From Chryseomicrobium aureum (GTDB lineage Bacteria > Bacillota > Bacilli > Bacillales_A > Planococcaceae), in the NCBI RefSeq assembly GCF_016909155.1, contig NZ_JAFBFG010000015.1, forward strand, positions 1-64,000: a stretch of DNA of 64,000 nt, in the 5' to 3' direction. Every line of letters starts with the position of its first letter. The first letter of the stretch is position 1. A model generated the notes under the pieces. That model was not told where the DNA came from. It saw only the letters and a program-made list of their open reading frames with translations, and made no database searches. The position numbers and the translations under genes are program-made. Positions 25,800 through 34,039 of this stretch are shown one piece after another.

Positions 25800-26435
25800 C
25801 TATACCCATTTTGCTAAATCGTCGATTGGTAGGCGTACGGATTGATAGCCTACTTCAGCTGCCTTCCCAATTGAAATCAGCATGACCGCTTCGAAGCGTT
25901 CTTTATCTAGGCCATATGCTTCTGCGATATGGTCTTTATCAAATCCACCGATTGGATTTGTCGCATACCCGCGCGCTTGCGCAGATAACATGATTTGCAT
26001 TGCTGCTAGGCCTGCATCTAGGAAGTTCATTGTTTTCAGGCGCTCTTTTGGAATGTCCTTCAACATCCCTTGAATAGCCGGAACTTGTCGGTCACGAACG
26101 TCTGCTGGCATAACGCCTTTTTCTACAGCTAAATCATAAATTTCCTGAGTTGTTTCTACGCTTTGCATATCGACGAAAACAGCAATGACAGCTGCAGATG
26201 TTTCAACTTGACGTTGGTTGAATTTCGCCAATCCTTTCAACGTCTCTTTTCCTTCTTCACTCTCAATGACAAGAAAGCGCCAAGGCTGCAAGTTTAGAGA
26301 GGAAGGTGCCAATGTTGCTTCTTCCAATAGTTCATGCATTTCTTGCTTTGAAATTTTCACTTCTGGATCATATACACGAATAGAACGACGCTCTTTTACT
26401 ACTTGTTCATACGTCGGTTTTGTCGTAGTTGTCAT
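25800..26435 (-). CDS. mhqN: Nitroreductase family protein, MhqN-like
   Basis: A 211-residue FMN-dependent nitroreductase-fold enzyme. The FMN-contact start RRSIRVYDPEVKISK, the SLNLQPWRFLVIES loop and the ATNPIGGFD segment are typical. It is the third gene of a unit with a MhqD-like hydrolase and a MhqR-like MarR regulator, so it probably reduces quinones or nitroaromatics during electrophile stress. Exact substrate unknown; YdgI/YfkO-type nitroreductases are alternatives. Confidence 0.88.
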   Translation of the reverse strand: MTTTTKPTYEQVVKERRSIRVYDPEVKISKQEMHELLEEATLAPSSLNLQPWRFLVIESEEGKETLKGLAKFNQRQVETSAAVIAVFVDMQSVETTQEIYDLAVEKGVMPADVRDRQVPAIQGMLKDIPKERLKTMNFLDAGLAAMQIMLSAQARGYATNPIGGFDKDHIAEAYGLDKERFEAVMLISIGKAAEVGYQSVRLPIDDLAKWV

Positions 26436-26497
26436 AATTGGTCCCTCACTTTTAGTCTTTGAATGGAAATTAGTCTATCGCGTTTCAGGGGTAGTCG

Positions 26498-27115
26498 TCA
26501 ATTTGTCTGCTTGAAGTTCCGGTTATACCAAATCTTCGAAGCTTCTACTTCACTACCTGTTAACTGATGACCATATGGTTCCACATGCATGTCCACTTCT
26601 GCCCCGTGTTCGAGTAACATGGCTTTTAATCCTTCTGATTCCGTATACGGTACCATCTGATCATTGACCCCTGCGCCAATGAATACAGGTAAACCAGTTA
26701 ACTCGGGAATTTTTGCGTCTTGGTTCGGAATCATTGGATGATAGAGGATTGCACCTGCTAAACTATTTTTCTCTGTCATCACTAAGTTTGCAGCGATGTT
26801 GGCTCCATTCGAGTAGCCTACAGCCACGACATTTTCGCGGTCAAAACCGTACTCTTCTGACGCTTCTTTTATATAGTCATGCAGCTCTTTCGTGCGAAGG
26901 GCTAAATCTTCTTGGTCCAACACACCCATAGCTAACCGTTTGAAAAAACGCGGCACCCCGTTTTCTAAAACATTCCCGCGGACACTCAATACATTTGCTT
27001 CTTCGTCAATCATCGATGCAATTGACAGCAAGTCATGTTCATTGCCTCCTGTCCCGTGGAGCATTAGTAGTGTAGGTGCTGTTGCGTTTGTTCCTTTTTT
27101 AAATACATGTTTCAC
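26498..27115 (-). CDS. mhqD: Alpha/beta hydrolase, MhqD-like
   Basis: A 205-residue carboxylesterase/phospholipase-type alpha/beta hydrolase. The oxyanion motif LLMLHGTGGNEHDLL, nucleophile elbow GYSNG (Ser about 114), the later Asp in AGVNDQMV and His in PYGHQLTG complete the catalytic triad. Sequence and context agree with MhqD, made by Bacillus in response to methylhydroquinone. It begins with GTG, two bases after the mhqR stop codon, within reach of AAAGGAGAG at the end of mhqR. Confidence 0.88.
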   Translation of the reverse strand: MKHVFKKGTNATAPTLLMLHGTGGNEHDLLSIASMIDEEANVLSVRGNVLENGVPRFFKRLAMGVLDQEDLALRTKELHDYIKEASEEYGFDRENVVAVGYSNGANIAANLVMTEKNSLAGAILYHPMIPNQDAKIPELTGLPVFIGAGVNDQMVPYTESEGLKAMLLEHGAEVDMHVEPYGHQLTGSEVEASKIWYNRNFKQTN

Positions 27116-27117
27116 GT

Positions 27118-27555
27118 CTATCTCTCTCCTTTACGGGCGGCTTTGCCCAGTTTTCGTGTAATTTCTAACCATTGCTTGAACTCTTCTTCATCAAGTCCAC
27201 TAAAGTAGGCTTTCATTCGTTCTAAATGTTCAGGAAAAGCTGTTTCCATAAGAGCTTGGCCTTTATTACTTAGTTCTATATAAATTACCCTTCGATCGTC
27301 TGAACATACAGTGCGTGTGATAAATTCTTTCTTCACTAGTTTGTCTAATACATAGGTTGTACTGCCACTTGTGATCAAGACATGCTTCGCTACTTTCTGA
27401 ACTGGCTGTCTTCCTTGGTGATATAACAGTTCCATCACTGAAAATTCTGTGGCATGAAGACCATGCTTTGTTGCATCTTCTTTAATGCGTTGATGAAAGG
27501 CGCCAGACGTTCGAACGAGTGCTTCAATTGCTAAACCAACTTGTTTCGTGTCCAA
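27118..27555 (-). CDS. mhqR: MarR family regulator, MhqR-like
   Basis: A 145-residue winged-helix repressor. The recognition region VAKHVLITSGSTTYVLDKLV and wing KKEFITRTVCSDDRRVIYIE are clear. It starts at TTG 27555 behind AAAGGAGG. The perfect palindrome at 27571-27590 resembles the MhqR box. It should repress its own operon (this gene, the MhqD-like hydrolase and the nitroreductase) until quinone electrophiles appear. One Cys (in RTVCSDD) could sense them, although MhqR itself is not known as a thiol switch. Confidence 0.87.
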   Translation of the reverse strand: MDTKQVGLAIEALVRTSGAFHQRIKEDATKHGLHATEFSVMELLYHQGRQPVQKVAKHVLITSGSTTYVLDKLVKKEFITRTVCSDDRRVIYIELSNKGQALMETAFPEHLERMKAYFSGLDEEEFKQWLEITRKLGKAARKGER

Positions 27556-27570
27556 TGCAATACGCCTCCT

Positions 27571-27590
27571 TTATCTTGATTTCAAGATAA
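27571..27590. promoter_or_regulatory. MhqR operator
   Basis: A 20-base palindrome, TTATCTTGA-TT-TCAAGATAA, lies just before the mhqR ribosome site. Arms of nine bases and the ATCT...AGAT ends agree with the operator known for MhqR of Bacillus. Confidence 0.75.
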
Positions 27591-27616
27591 TTGTAGCAGT
27601 TTTCAAATGTAGCGTC

Positions 27617-27651
27617 AAAAAAAGAGCTTGAACGGATGCCCAAGCTCTTTT
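27617..27651 (-). terminator. Terminator of the thiolase gene
   Basis: AAAGAGCTTG / CAAGCTCTTT stem with ten-base loop and T run on the minus strand. Confidence 0.85.
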
Positions 27652-27653
27652 CT

Positions 27654-28835
27654 TTATACGTGCTCAATAATCATTGCAATTCCTTGTCCTCCACCAATAC
27701 ATAAACTCGCCACACCGTATCTCAGCCCGCGCTCTTTTAATTCATACGCAAGGCTAAGCACAATGCGTGCCCCACTTGTTCCCACAGGGTGTCCAAGTGC
27801 GATGGCCCCACCGTTGACATTCGTTTTTTCTCGGTCTAGACCTAACTCTTTTTCTACAGCCAGATACTGTGCAGCAAAGGCTTCGTTCACTTCAAACAAA
27901 TCGATTTGTTCAAGTGACATGCCTGCACGGTCGAGTGCTTGTTTGATAGCTGGTACAGGACCAATTCCCATAATTTCAGGATCCACTCCGGAAATCCCCC
28001 AAGATACGATGCGCGCCATCGGTTTTAATCCGTGGCGATCCACTGCATTTTTGCTTGCGATCACCAGACTCGCGGCTCCGTCGTTGATGCCACTTGCATT
28101 TCCTGCTGTAACTGTTCCATCTTTCTTGAAGGAAGGACGCAGCTTTCCAAGTGTCTCGGCCGTTGTCTCTGGCTTGATGTGTTCGTCTTTATCCACCACT
28201 AGCGTCCCTTTACGGGTTGCCATTTCAAATGGCACAATCTCTTTGCCGAAGCGACCTGATTCACGGGCAGCTGCAGCACGCTCATGGCTCAGTGCTGAAA
28301 ACGCATCTTGTTCGTCACGTGAAATGTCGTACATCTCGGACAGTTTTTCTGCCGTCATCCCCATGCCATTTCCAGTGTAATCATCGGTCAACGTCGATAA
28401 CAGCATGTCTTCAAACTTCATCGGACCGAGTTTGGCTTGATGGAAGCGGCTGCTAAAATTCGCATAAGGTGCCATCGACATGTTTTCTGCTCCCCCTGCC
28501 AGCACAATTTCTGCTTCTCCAAGTTGAATCATCTGTGCCGAGGAAACGACAGCTTGTGTTCCCGAGCCACACAGGCGATTGAGTGTCAGTGCTGGAACTT
28601 CTTTCGGGACGCCTGCTTTTAGTCCAATGTGACGTGCAAGATATGCTGCATTGGTGTGCGAGTGAATGACGTTGCCGTAAACCACGTGATCAATTTGTTC
28701 TGGCGTGACGCCTGACCGTTTCATCGCCTCTTCTGCTGTGACTTTTCCAAGCTCATCCGCTTGAATCGTTGAAAACGATCCCCCGAACGCCGTAAAGGCT
28801 GTACGTGCGCCATCCAATATGTACACTTCTTTCAT
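27654..28835 (-). CDS. Acetyl-CoA C-acyltransferase (thiolase)
   Basis: A 393-residue thiolase of the AtoB/MmgA/FadA class. The acyl-accepting Cys is in LNRLCGSGTQAVVS (about residue 88), with GHPVGTSGARI (His about 350) and the second Cys in CIGGGQG (about 379). It cleaves 3-ketoacyl-CoA to acetyl-CoA or condenses two acetyl-CoA. A gap of about 95 bases separates it from the 3-hydroxyacyl-CoA dehydrogenase gene upstream on the same strand, so it can supply the last step for that operon or be a separate unit with its own promoter. Confidence 0.94.
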   Translation of the reverse strand: MKEVYILDGARTAFTAFGGSFSTIQADELGKVTAEEAMKRSGVTPEQIDHVVYGNVIHSHTNAAYLARHIGLKAGVPKEVPALTLNRLCGSGTQAVVSSAQMIQLGEAEIVLAGGAENMSMAPYANFSSRFHQAKLGPMKFEDMLLSTLTDDYTGNGMGMTAEKLSEMYDISRDEQDAFSALSHERAAAARESGRFGKEIVPFEMATRKGTLVVDKDEHIKPETTAETLGKLRPSFKKDGTVTAGNASGINDGAASLVIASKNAVDRHGLKPMARIVSWGISGVDPEIMGIGPVPAIKQALDRAGMSLEQIDLFEVNEAFAAQYLAVEKELGLDREKTNVNGGAIALGHPVGTSGARIVLSLAYELKERGLRYGVASLCIGGGQGIAMIIEHV

Positions 28836-28930
28836 GTTGAAACATCCCCTTTGCTCATCCTATATACGATTCAATTACTTTTTAAGTATATCGATTTTCT
28901 AGTGAAAAGAACACGACAACAGACGAACCT

Positions 28931-29773
28931 TTATTCATATGAATAAAAGCCTCGTCCTGACTTTCTTCCGTAGTGACCTGCTCTCACTTTCTTCTTCAAT
29001 ATGAGTGGCACTCGATATTTGGAATCTCCCGTCTCCGTAAAGAGGGTTTCACACACAAATTGAAGTGTATCTAGACCAATCAAGTCAGCTAAAGCTAATG
29101 GTCCAATCGGTTGATTCGTTCCGAGCATCATGCCTCGGTCAATGTCTTCTTTTGATGCCAGACCTTCTCCGTAGACAATCATGGCTTCATTCAACATGGG
29201 TACCAGAATCCGGTTGACGACAAATAGTGGTGAGTCGAGAACCGTGATTGCCTCTTTCCCAAGAGATGTAATCACGTCCTTCACCGATTGAAGCGTCTCT
29301 TCTGACGTTTCTTCCGCTTTTACCACTTCGACAAGCTTCATCAGAGGCACAGGGTTGAAAAAATGCATGCCTACCACTTGCTTCGGACGTTCACTGGCTG
29401 CCCCCAATTCTGTCACACTGAGTCCTGATGTGTTCGATGCGAGAATGGTAGATTCTTTACAGATGTCTCCTAGCTGTTTGAATACCGTTTTTTTGATTTC
29501 CATCTGCTCCACAATCGCCTCGATAATCAAATCGCTCTCTGCCAATTTTTCTATTTCCGTGACGTAGTCGATGCGTTGTACTACTTCTTCCGTCGCCTGT
29601 ATTTCTTTCCCTTGTTTTTCATGGATTTTTGATACACTCTTGTGAATACTTTTCTTTGCTTTATCTAAGCTGGTTTGTTCGATATCAAATAATTTCACTT
29701 CGTATCCTGACATCGCAAAGGCTTGCGCGATGCCATGTCCCATTGTGCCTGCGCCTAGTACGCCGATTTTCAT
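28931..29773 (-). CDS. hbd: 3-hydroxybutyryl-CoA dehydrogenase
   Basis: A 280-residue NAD-dependent 3-hydroxyacyl-CoA dehydrogenase. The dinucleotide motif GVLGAGTMGHGIAQ is at residues 4-17, the catalytic His is in GMHFFNPVPLMKLVEVV (about 138) and the C-terminal domain contains GPLALADLIGLD. GGGAGG before ATG 29773 discards 31 upstream in-frame codons. It starts five bases after the enoyl-CoA hydratase stop and is the last gene of the long catabolic operon, producing 3-oxoacyl-CoA for the thiolase. Confidence 0.94.
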   Translation of the reverse strand: MKIGVLGAGTMGHGIAQAFAMSGYEVKLFDIEQTSLDKAKKSIHKSVSKIHEKQGKEIQATEEVVQRIDYVTEIEKLAESDLIIEAIVEQMEIKKTVFKQLGDICKESTILASNTSGLSVTELGAASERPKQVVGMHFFNPVPLMKLVEVVKAEETSEETLQSVKDVITSLGKEAITVLDSPLFVVNRILVPMLNEAMIVYGEGLASKEDIDRGMMLGTNQPIGPLALADLIGLDTLQFVCETLFTETGDSKYRVPLILKKKVRAGHYGRKSGRGFYSYE

Positions 29774-29778
29774 GTTGG

Positions 29779-30546
29779 TTACCTCCCTATAAATTGTACT
29801 TTTTCTTTCTTTAAAAATGAGCGTGCTCCATTTTGTAAATCTTCTGTACGAAATAGGGGGGCACAATACGAAATGTCTTGTTGGATACGTTTCTCTAAGG
29901 ACAAATGCTGCCCTGACTGTAAGGTTTTCTTAGCAGATGCAATCGCCAGTGGTGCGTTTTCGGCAATCATTCGTGCAAGTTCTAACGCCTTGTCCAGAAC
30001 CTTTTCAGCCGGGGCAATATACTCTACAATTTGATACGTAACTGCTTCTTCAGCTCGTAATAGCCGTCCCGTATAGATTAATTCTTTCGCTCTGCCCACT
30101 CCTGCTAATTGCGCTAGACGTTGTGTCCCACCATAGCCAGGAAACACGCCAAGTTTCGTTTCAGGCATGCCTACCTTCGCCGACTCTGACATCACACGAA
30201 TGTCACAAGCGAGAGCGAGCTCAAGGCCTCCCCCTAAGGCAAAACCGTTAATAGCTGCAATAACCGGGATAGGTAAATTTTCAATTTGATTAAAGACTTC
30301 ATTGCCATCTTCTAATAGTTGATAAGCACTTTTCTCGTCCACCTCTAAGAATTCTCGGATCTCTGCACCTGCAACAAATGCACGCTCTCCTGCGCCAGTA
30401 ATAATTAATACCCTTAACTCGGGGAAATCTTTTAAACAAGCCACATGCTTCGCTAGACTGGTGAACACCTCTACATTTAATGTATTCATGGGTGGGTGAT
30501 TGATAGTTAATATCCCAATAGGCCCTTCTTGTTGAAATTCAATCAT
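29779..30546 (-). CDS. Enoyl-CoA hydratase (crotonase)
   Basis: A 255-residue crotonase-fold enzyme adding water to 2-enoyl-CoA. Both catalytic Glu residues are present: one in GGGLELALACDIRV and one in MPETKLGVFPGYGG. The AGEAFVAGAEI-type CoA-binding loop reads AFVAGAEIREF. It overlaps the preceding crotonase gene by eight bases. With the dehydrogenase downstream it forms an ordinary beta-oxidation pair. Confidence 0.93.
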   Translation of the reverse strand: MIEFQQEGPIGILTINHPPMNTLNVEVFTSLAKHVACLKDFPELRVLIITGAGERAFVAGAEIREFLEVDEKSAYQLLEDGNEVFNQIENLPIPVIAAINGFALGGGLELALACDIRVMSESAKVGMPETKLGVFPGYGGTQRLAQLAGVGRAKELIYTGRLLRAEEAVTYQIVEYIAPAEKVLDKALELARMIAENAPLAIASAKKTLQSGQHLSLEKRIQQDISYCAPLFRTEDLQNGARSFLKKEKVQFIGR

Positions 30547-31369
30547 TTTTATCTCTCCCTACATGAAAGAAATCTGGTAATTGATCCGCTGCCATAGGAA
30601 AGAAAGGCCTTCTTTTTTCTTTAAACGCTTGAATACCTTCTTTCACATCTTCTTTATCAGCTATCCAATGCAAGAAACGTGATTCGATCAAGTGAGAGGA
30701 CTGCGGATGGGAACTATTCAACATGGAATATATTAATTGACGACTAAATGCTCGAGATATTGGTGACGTGTTTTGAATCATTTCCTTAGCAAGTTCCTCT
30801 GCTTTTGCATAAGGCTCCTCTGTCATGTAGTGAAACAAACCACTTTGTTCTTCCTCCTGTGCACGGAAAATCCGACCTGTGTAAAGCCATTCCAATGCTT
30901 TCGCATGACCGACCAACTTCGGTAGAAAATAACCACTTGCTGCTTCCGGACCGATTCCTCTTTGACCGAAAATAAATCCTATTTTTGCTTTCGGTGAAAC
31001 GATGCGAATATCCATTGGTAATGTCATGGTGATTCCTATCCCTACTGCAGCACCATTAATGGCTGCAATGATTGGCTTCGATAATTTGTATACTTCTAAA
31101 CTAACTCTTCCACCCGTATCTCTAAAATCTTCTACAGACTCATCTGATGTGAACACCTGATCATTCCCACTTAAATCCATCCCCGCACAAAATGCTTTCC
31201 CTTCTCCTGTGACAATGATGACTTTAACTTTGGGATTCTTATTTGCTTTTTGGTAAACATCAATCAATTCCGCCATCATTGTTTCTGAGAAGGCATTCAT
31301 CGTGTCGGGCCGATGGAGCTTAACCGTCAGAATGCCATCTTCATTGCTTACTAATAAAGTCTGGTACAC
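30539..31369 (-). CDS. Enoyl-CoA hydratase/isomerase family protein
   Basis: A 276-residue second crotonase-fold protein. It has the CoA loop AFCAGMDLSGND and the oxyanion segment GAAVGIGITMTLPMDIRI. The usual first Glu of hydratases is replaced (GITMTL), while a Glu remains in RGIGPEAASGYFL. That pattern is seen in isomerases and other crotonases, so it may not be a simple hydratase. It begins with GTG and overlaps the flavin oxidoreductase gene by 29 bases. Confidence 0.88.
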   Translation of the reverse strand: MYQTLLVSNEDGILTVKLHRPDTMNAFSETMMAELIDVYQKANKNPKVKVIIVTGEGKAFCAGMDLSGNDQVFTSDESVEDFRDTGGRVSLEVYKLSKPIIAAINGAAVGIGITMTLPMDIRIVSPKAKIGFIFGQRGIGPEAASGYFLPKLVGHAKALEWLYTGRIFRAQEEEQSGLFHYMTEEPYAKAEELAKEMIQNTSPISRAFSRQLIYSMLNSSHPQSSHLIESRFLHWIADKEDVKEGIQAFKEKRRPFFPMAADQLPDFFHVGRDKND

Positions 31370-32261
31370 AGGATCTCATCCTTTCAACCGCTTGAAGATA
31401 TTCTAATTCGAGTTCTTCAATCACTTCTGCTACTGTCTGTACTTTCTCAACCATTGTCACACCTTGACCTGCGGACCAAATGTCTCGCCAGGCCTTAGCA
31501 TCGATCATATGATCGAGGTCCATTTTTTCATTGTGTTTCAAAAGAGCTGGATCGATATTATTTCTCTGCAAACTAGGTATTAAGTAATTGGCATAGACAC
31601 CACTAAACGAATTTGAATAGAGAATATCCTCTGTAGTGGATGTTAGAAGCATGTCTTTGTATTCTGGAAAAGCCGCACTTTCTGTCGTTGCAATGAATCG
31701 GGTCCCCATGTAAACATAATCTGCTCCAAGAGTTTGGGCGGATAAAATGTCTTCTCCTTCTGAAATAGCCCCCGATAAGATAATCGTTTTATTCCAAAAC
31801 TCTTTGACGGCATGGAAAAAGGCAAAAGGATGTAAAGTTCCTCCATGTCCTCCCGCTCCTGCACACACGAGAATTAAACCATCTACACCTGCTTCTGCAG
31901 ATTTCCGCGCATGTTTTACATTTGCTACATCTGCATAGACGAGACCTCCATAGCGATGAACGGTTTCTACGACTTTTCCAGGATACCCAAGAGAAACAAT
32001 CACAACAGGTGGCTGATACTTTTCAATGAGCCCTAAATCTTCTTCAAATCGCTTGTTTGTTTTATGGGCAATATAATTGACTGCCCAAGTTTGATCTGAA
32101 GAAACATTTTCTTTTATTTCACTCAACCATTCCTCACAGCTTTCCAATGTACGTGCATTTAGAAGAGGAAAGGACCCAATGATTCCTCTTTTACATGCTT
32201 CAATGACCATTTGTGGTGTAGAGACGAGGAACATGGGTGCCATAATGATAGGTAACTTCAT
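31341..32261 (-). CDS. NAD(P)H-dependent flavin oxidoreductase (NMO family)
   Basis: A 306-residue TIM-barrel FMN enzyme of the nitronate monooxygenase / FabK group. It begins with LPIIMAPMFLVSTPQMV, has the CAGAGGHGGTLHPF signature near residue 150 with the family His, and the phosphate-binding GADYVYMGTRFIAT. The label nitronate monooxygenase is often given automatically; inside an acyl-CoA operon an enoyl-CoA reductase or dehydrogenase role is just as possible. Translational overlap with the next gene argues for a shared pathway. Confidence 0.85.
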   Translation of the reverse strand: MKLPIIMAPMFLVSTPQMVIEACKRGIIGSFPLLNARTLESCEEWLSEIKENVSSDQTWAVNYIAHKTNKRFEEDLGLIEKYQPPVVIVSLGYPGKVVETVHRYGGLVYADVANVKHARKSAEAGVDGLILVCAGAGGHGGTLHPFAFFHAVKEFWNKTIILSGAISEGEDILSAQTLGADYVYMGTRFIATTESAAFPEYKDMLLTSTTEDILYSNSFSGVYANYLIPSLQRNNIDPALLKHNEKMDLDHMIDAKAWRDIWSAGQGVTMVEKVQTVAEVIEELELEYLQAVERMRSCVPDFISKQ

Positions 32262-32273
32262 CGAACATCCTCC

Positions 32274-32615
32274 TTATGTAAATGTGAATTCGGCTTTACG
32301 TCGGCCACTTCGTGAGGATACCATCCCCATCCCTTGACCATTTTTAAACGAGGTAGTAAGAACGAGCTCTTCCTCAGGGAGAACATACGAGAGAAAACTC
32401 ATTTCGTACGTTGTTAGTTTGGGGACCCACCCAAATTCAATAATTTTACTTGCGCAAATCCCCATAACTAACATGCCATGACTAATCGAAGAAGGTAATC
32501 CTTGGGCTATTGCAACCGCATCATCTGTATGAATCGGATTTTGATCACCGCTTGCTAAAGCATAGTCCTGAATCATCTTTCTTGTCAGAGTGAATGTAAT
32601 TTCCCGTTTTTCCAT
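32274..32615 (-). CDS. MaoC-like dehydratase/hydratase
   Basis: A 113-residue single hot-dog domain of the R-specific enoyl-CoA hydratase kind. The hydratase motif is visible: DYALASGDQNPIHTDD with the catalytic Asp and His. The gene overlaps the preceding, larger hot-dog gene by 31 bases; such adjacent pairs often form one heterodimeric hydratase (as HadAB or ChsH1-ChsH2), with the catalytic residues in this small subunit. Confidence 0.87.
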   Translation of the reverse strand: MEKREITFTLTRKMIQDYALASGDQNPIHTDDAVAIAQGLPSSISHGMLVMGICASKIIEFGWVPKLTTYEMSFLSYVLPEEELVLTTSFKNGQGMGMVSSRSGRRKAEFTFT

Positions 32616-33004
32616 TCATCTCCCTCTCTCTTTTCACAAAAATAAGTAGCATTTCCTTCAATCAGAAGTTTCTCATCCTGTGCTAAAACCCTTGAAGACA
32701 CGTTGAGCTTTATCCATTTTTCTTTCCACTCCACATTTTGTACAGTAGACTGAATGATCATTGACGGCCCAGGGATTAGTTCACAATGGTACGTATACGC
32801 TTGAGAAATGTGTAAAATCTGACGGTCGCTTAATCCAAGTGAGTCAAAAAAATCATATAAGTTATCAGATCCGCTATAGAATAAACGACTTACTAGTATA
32901 GGCGACGAGGTTTGCTGATTATTCCATTGGACGGCCCTTGAAAAGATTGCGACCTCTTCCTTTGATAGTTTTTGTGGAAGGTACGTGTATATATCCTCAC
33001 TCAT
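32585..33004 (-). CDS. FAS1-type/MaoC N-terminal hot-dog protein
   Basis: A 139-residue hot-dog-fold protein resembling the N-terminal, non-catalytic half of MaoC dehydratases. It lacks the D-x4-H hydratase motif, so it is probably the structural and substrate-binding partner of the 113-residue MaoC protein encoded next. Its start lies immediately after the kinase stop codon. Function as half of an (R)-enoyl-CoA hydratase is inferred from family and gene overlap. Confidence 0.78.
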   Translation of the reverse strand: MSEDIYTYLPQKLSKEEVAIFSRAVQWNNQQTSSPILVSRLFYSGSDNLYDFFDSLGLSDRQILHISQAYTYHCELIPGPSMIIQSTVQNVEWKEKWIKLNVSSRVLAQDEKLLIEGNATYFCEKREGDEWKNGKLHSL

Positions 33005-33005
33005 C

Positions 33006-34034
33006 TCAAACTAGTCTGCCTTCTTTAGCTTCTATAGCTAAGTTCATCAAGTTCTCGACTGCTTCATCTAGAGTGGAAAAACGTTGATCTTCAAGAGAAC
33101 CATTCTCCCACCTCGCATAAATTTGTTGCAAGATGACGCCTAGCTTATAAAACCCAAATGCTAGATAGAAGTTTATGTTACTCAAATCTTTTCCAGTGCC
33201 CTTCGCATAGTACTCTGCCATTTCGCGTCGACTGTAAAATCCTTGTTGACTAGACAAAACGTGAATACCAATATTCGGATCATCCTTACTTCCCCAATAA
33301 GCTAATGAAGATCCTACATCACTTAACGGATCTCCGATGGTGGCTAATTCCCAATCTAGTACTCCGGTAACGTGGGATGGATTCCCATCATCAAACACAA
33401 GGTTATTTAATTTAAAATCATTATGAACAATCGTGATATCACTGTGTTTAGGTACGTTTTGAGTCAACCATCCTTCAATTTCCGTTACCGATGAAATCTC
33501 TTTTGTTTTTGCATGACTATATCTTCGAATCCAGCCGCTTACTTGGCGTTCCATGAATCCTTCGGGCTTCCCGAAATTAGCAAGCCCTGCTTGTTTATAA
33601 TCTACTTTTTGTAAATCTATCAAGGCATCTACTATAGCTCTCGATAAAATAGGTCCAACCTCGGTAGAAGAGCCCCATTCAGTTGGATAATTCTCATCAA
33701 TGACGACACCATTCTTTTTCTCCATGATATAAAAGTGTTTATCCATAATCTCTTTGTCATCAAGGTAGAGTAATGGGGTTGGGGCCAGTGGATACACCTT
33801 GCTCAGTTTTTCAAGCAATTGAAACTCTCTGTGCATATCGTGTGCTCTAGGTGGAAGTTCGCCACCAGGAGGTCTTCTCATAACGCCTTCCCATTTGTCT
33901 AGTGTTAAGAGAAAAGTCATATTGCTATATCCTTCAGAAAATTTCTTGTGTATCAGATGTCCCTCAGAAAGATTCAATTCGTTTTTAAGTATTGATTCTA
34001 ACGCATCCCAATGAATGAATTCGCTTGATTTCAT
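33006..34034 (-). CDS. APH-like kinase, ACAD10/11 N-terminal type (LvaA-like)
   Basis: A 342-residue aminoglycoside-phosphotransferase-fold kinase. Visible motifs: the nucleotide loop FSEGYSNMTFLLTL, RRPPGGELPPRAHDMHREF which is distinctive of the ACAD10/11 kinase domain, the catalytic HNDFKLNNLVFDD and the metal-binding VLDWELATIGDPLSD. In ACAD10/11 and in LvaA of levulinate catabolism this domain phosphorylates the hydroxyl of 4-hydroxyacyl-CoA. An ACAD11-like dehydrogenase is encoded in the same operon as a separate protein. A GTG at 34043 overlaps the previous stop, but GAGGTG favours ATG 34034. Confidence 0.88.
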   Translation of the reverse strand: MKSSEFIHWDALESILKNELNLSEGHLIHKKFSEGYSNMTFLLTLDKWEGVMRRPPGGELPPRAHDMHREFQLLEKLSKVYPLAPTPLLYLDDKEIMDKHFYIMEKKNGVVIDENYPTEWGSSTEVGPILSRAIVDALIDLQKVDYKQAGLANFGKPEGFMERQVSGWIRRYSHAKTKEISSVTEIEGWLTQNVPKHSDITIVHNDFKLNNLVFDDGNPSHVTGVLDWELATIGDPLSDVGSSLAYWGSKDDPNIGIHVLSSQQGFYSRREMAEYYAKGTGKDLSNINFYLAFGFYKLGVILQQIYARWENGSLEDQRFSTLDEAVENLMNLAIEAKEGRLV

Positions 34035-34039
34035 CGCAA

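Noticed and set aside
27628-28380. 250-codon open frame on the plus strand
   Set aside because: Antisense to the thiolase gene, Ser/Pro/Ala-rich as expected of a mirror frame, with no family resemblance.
28930-28947. Perfect 18-base palindrome TTTATTCATATGAATAAA
   Set aside because: It is the end of the hbd coding frame (Phe-Tyr-Ser-Tyr-Glu-stop). It has no T run and no partner site, so it is probably chance, though it might aid termination.
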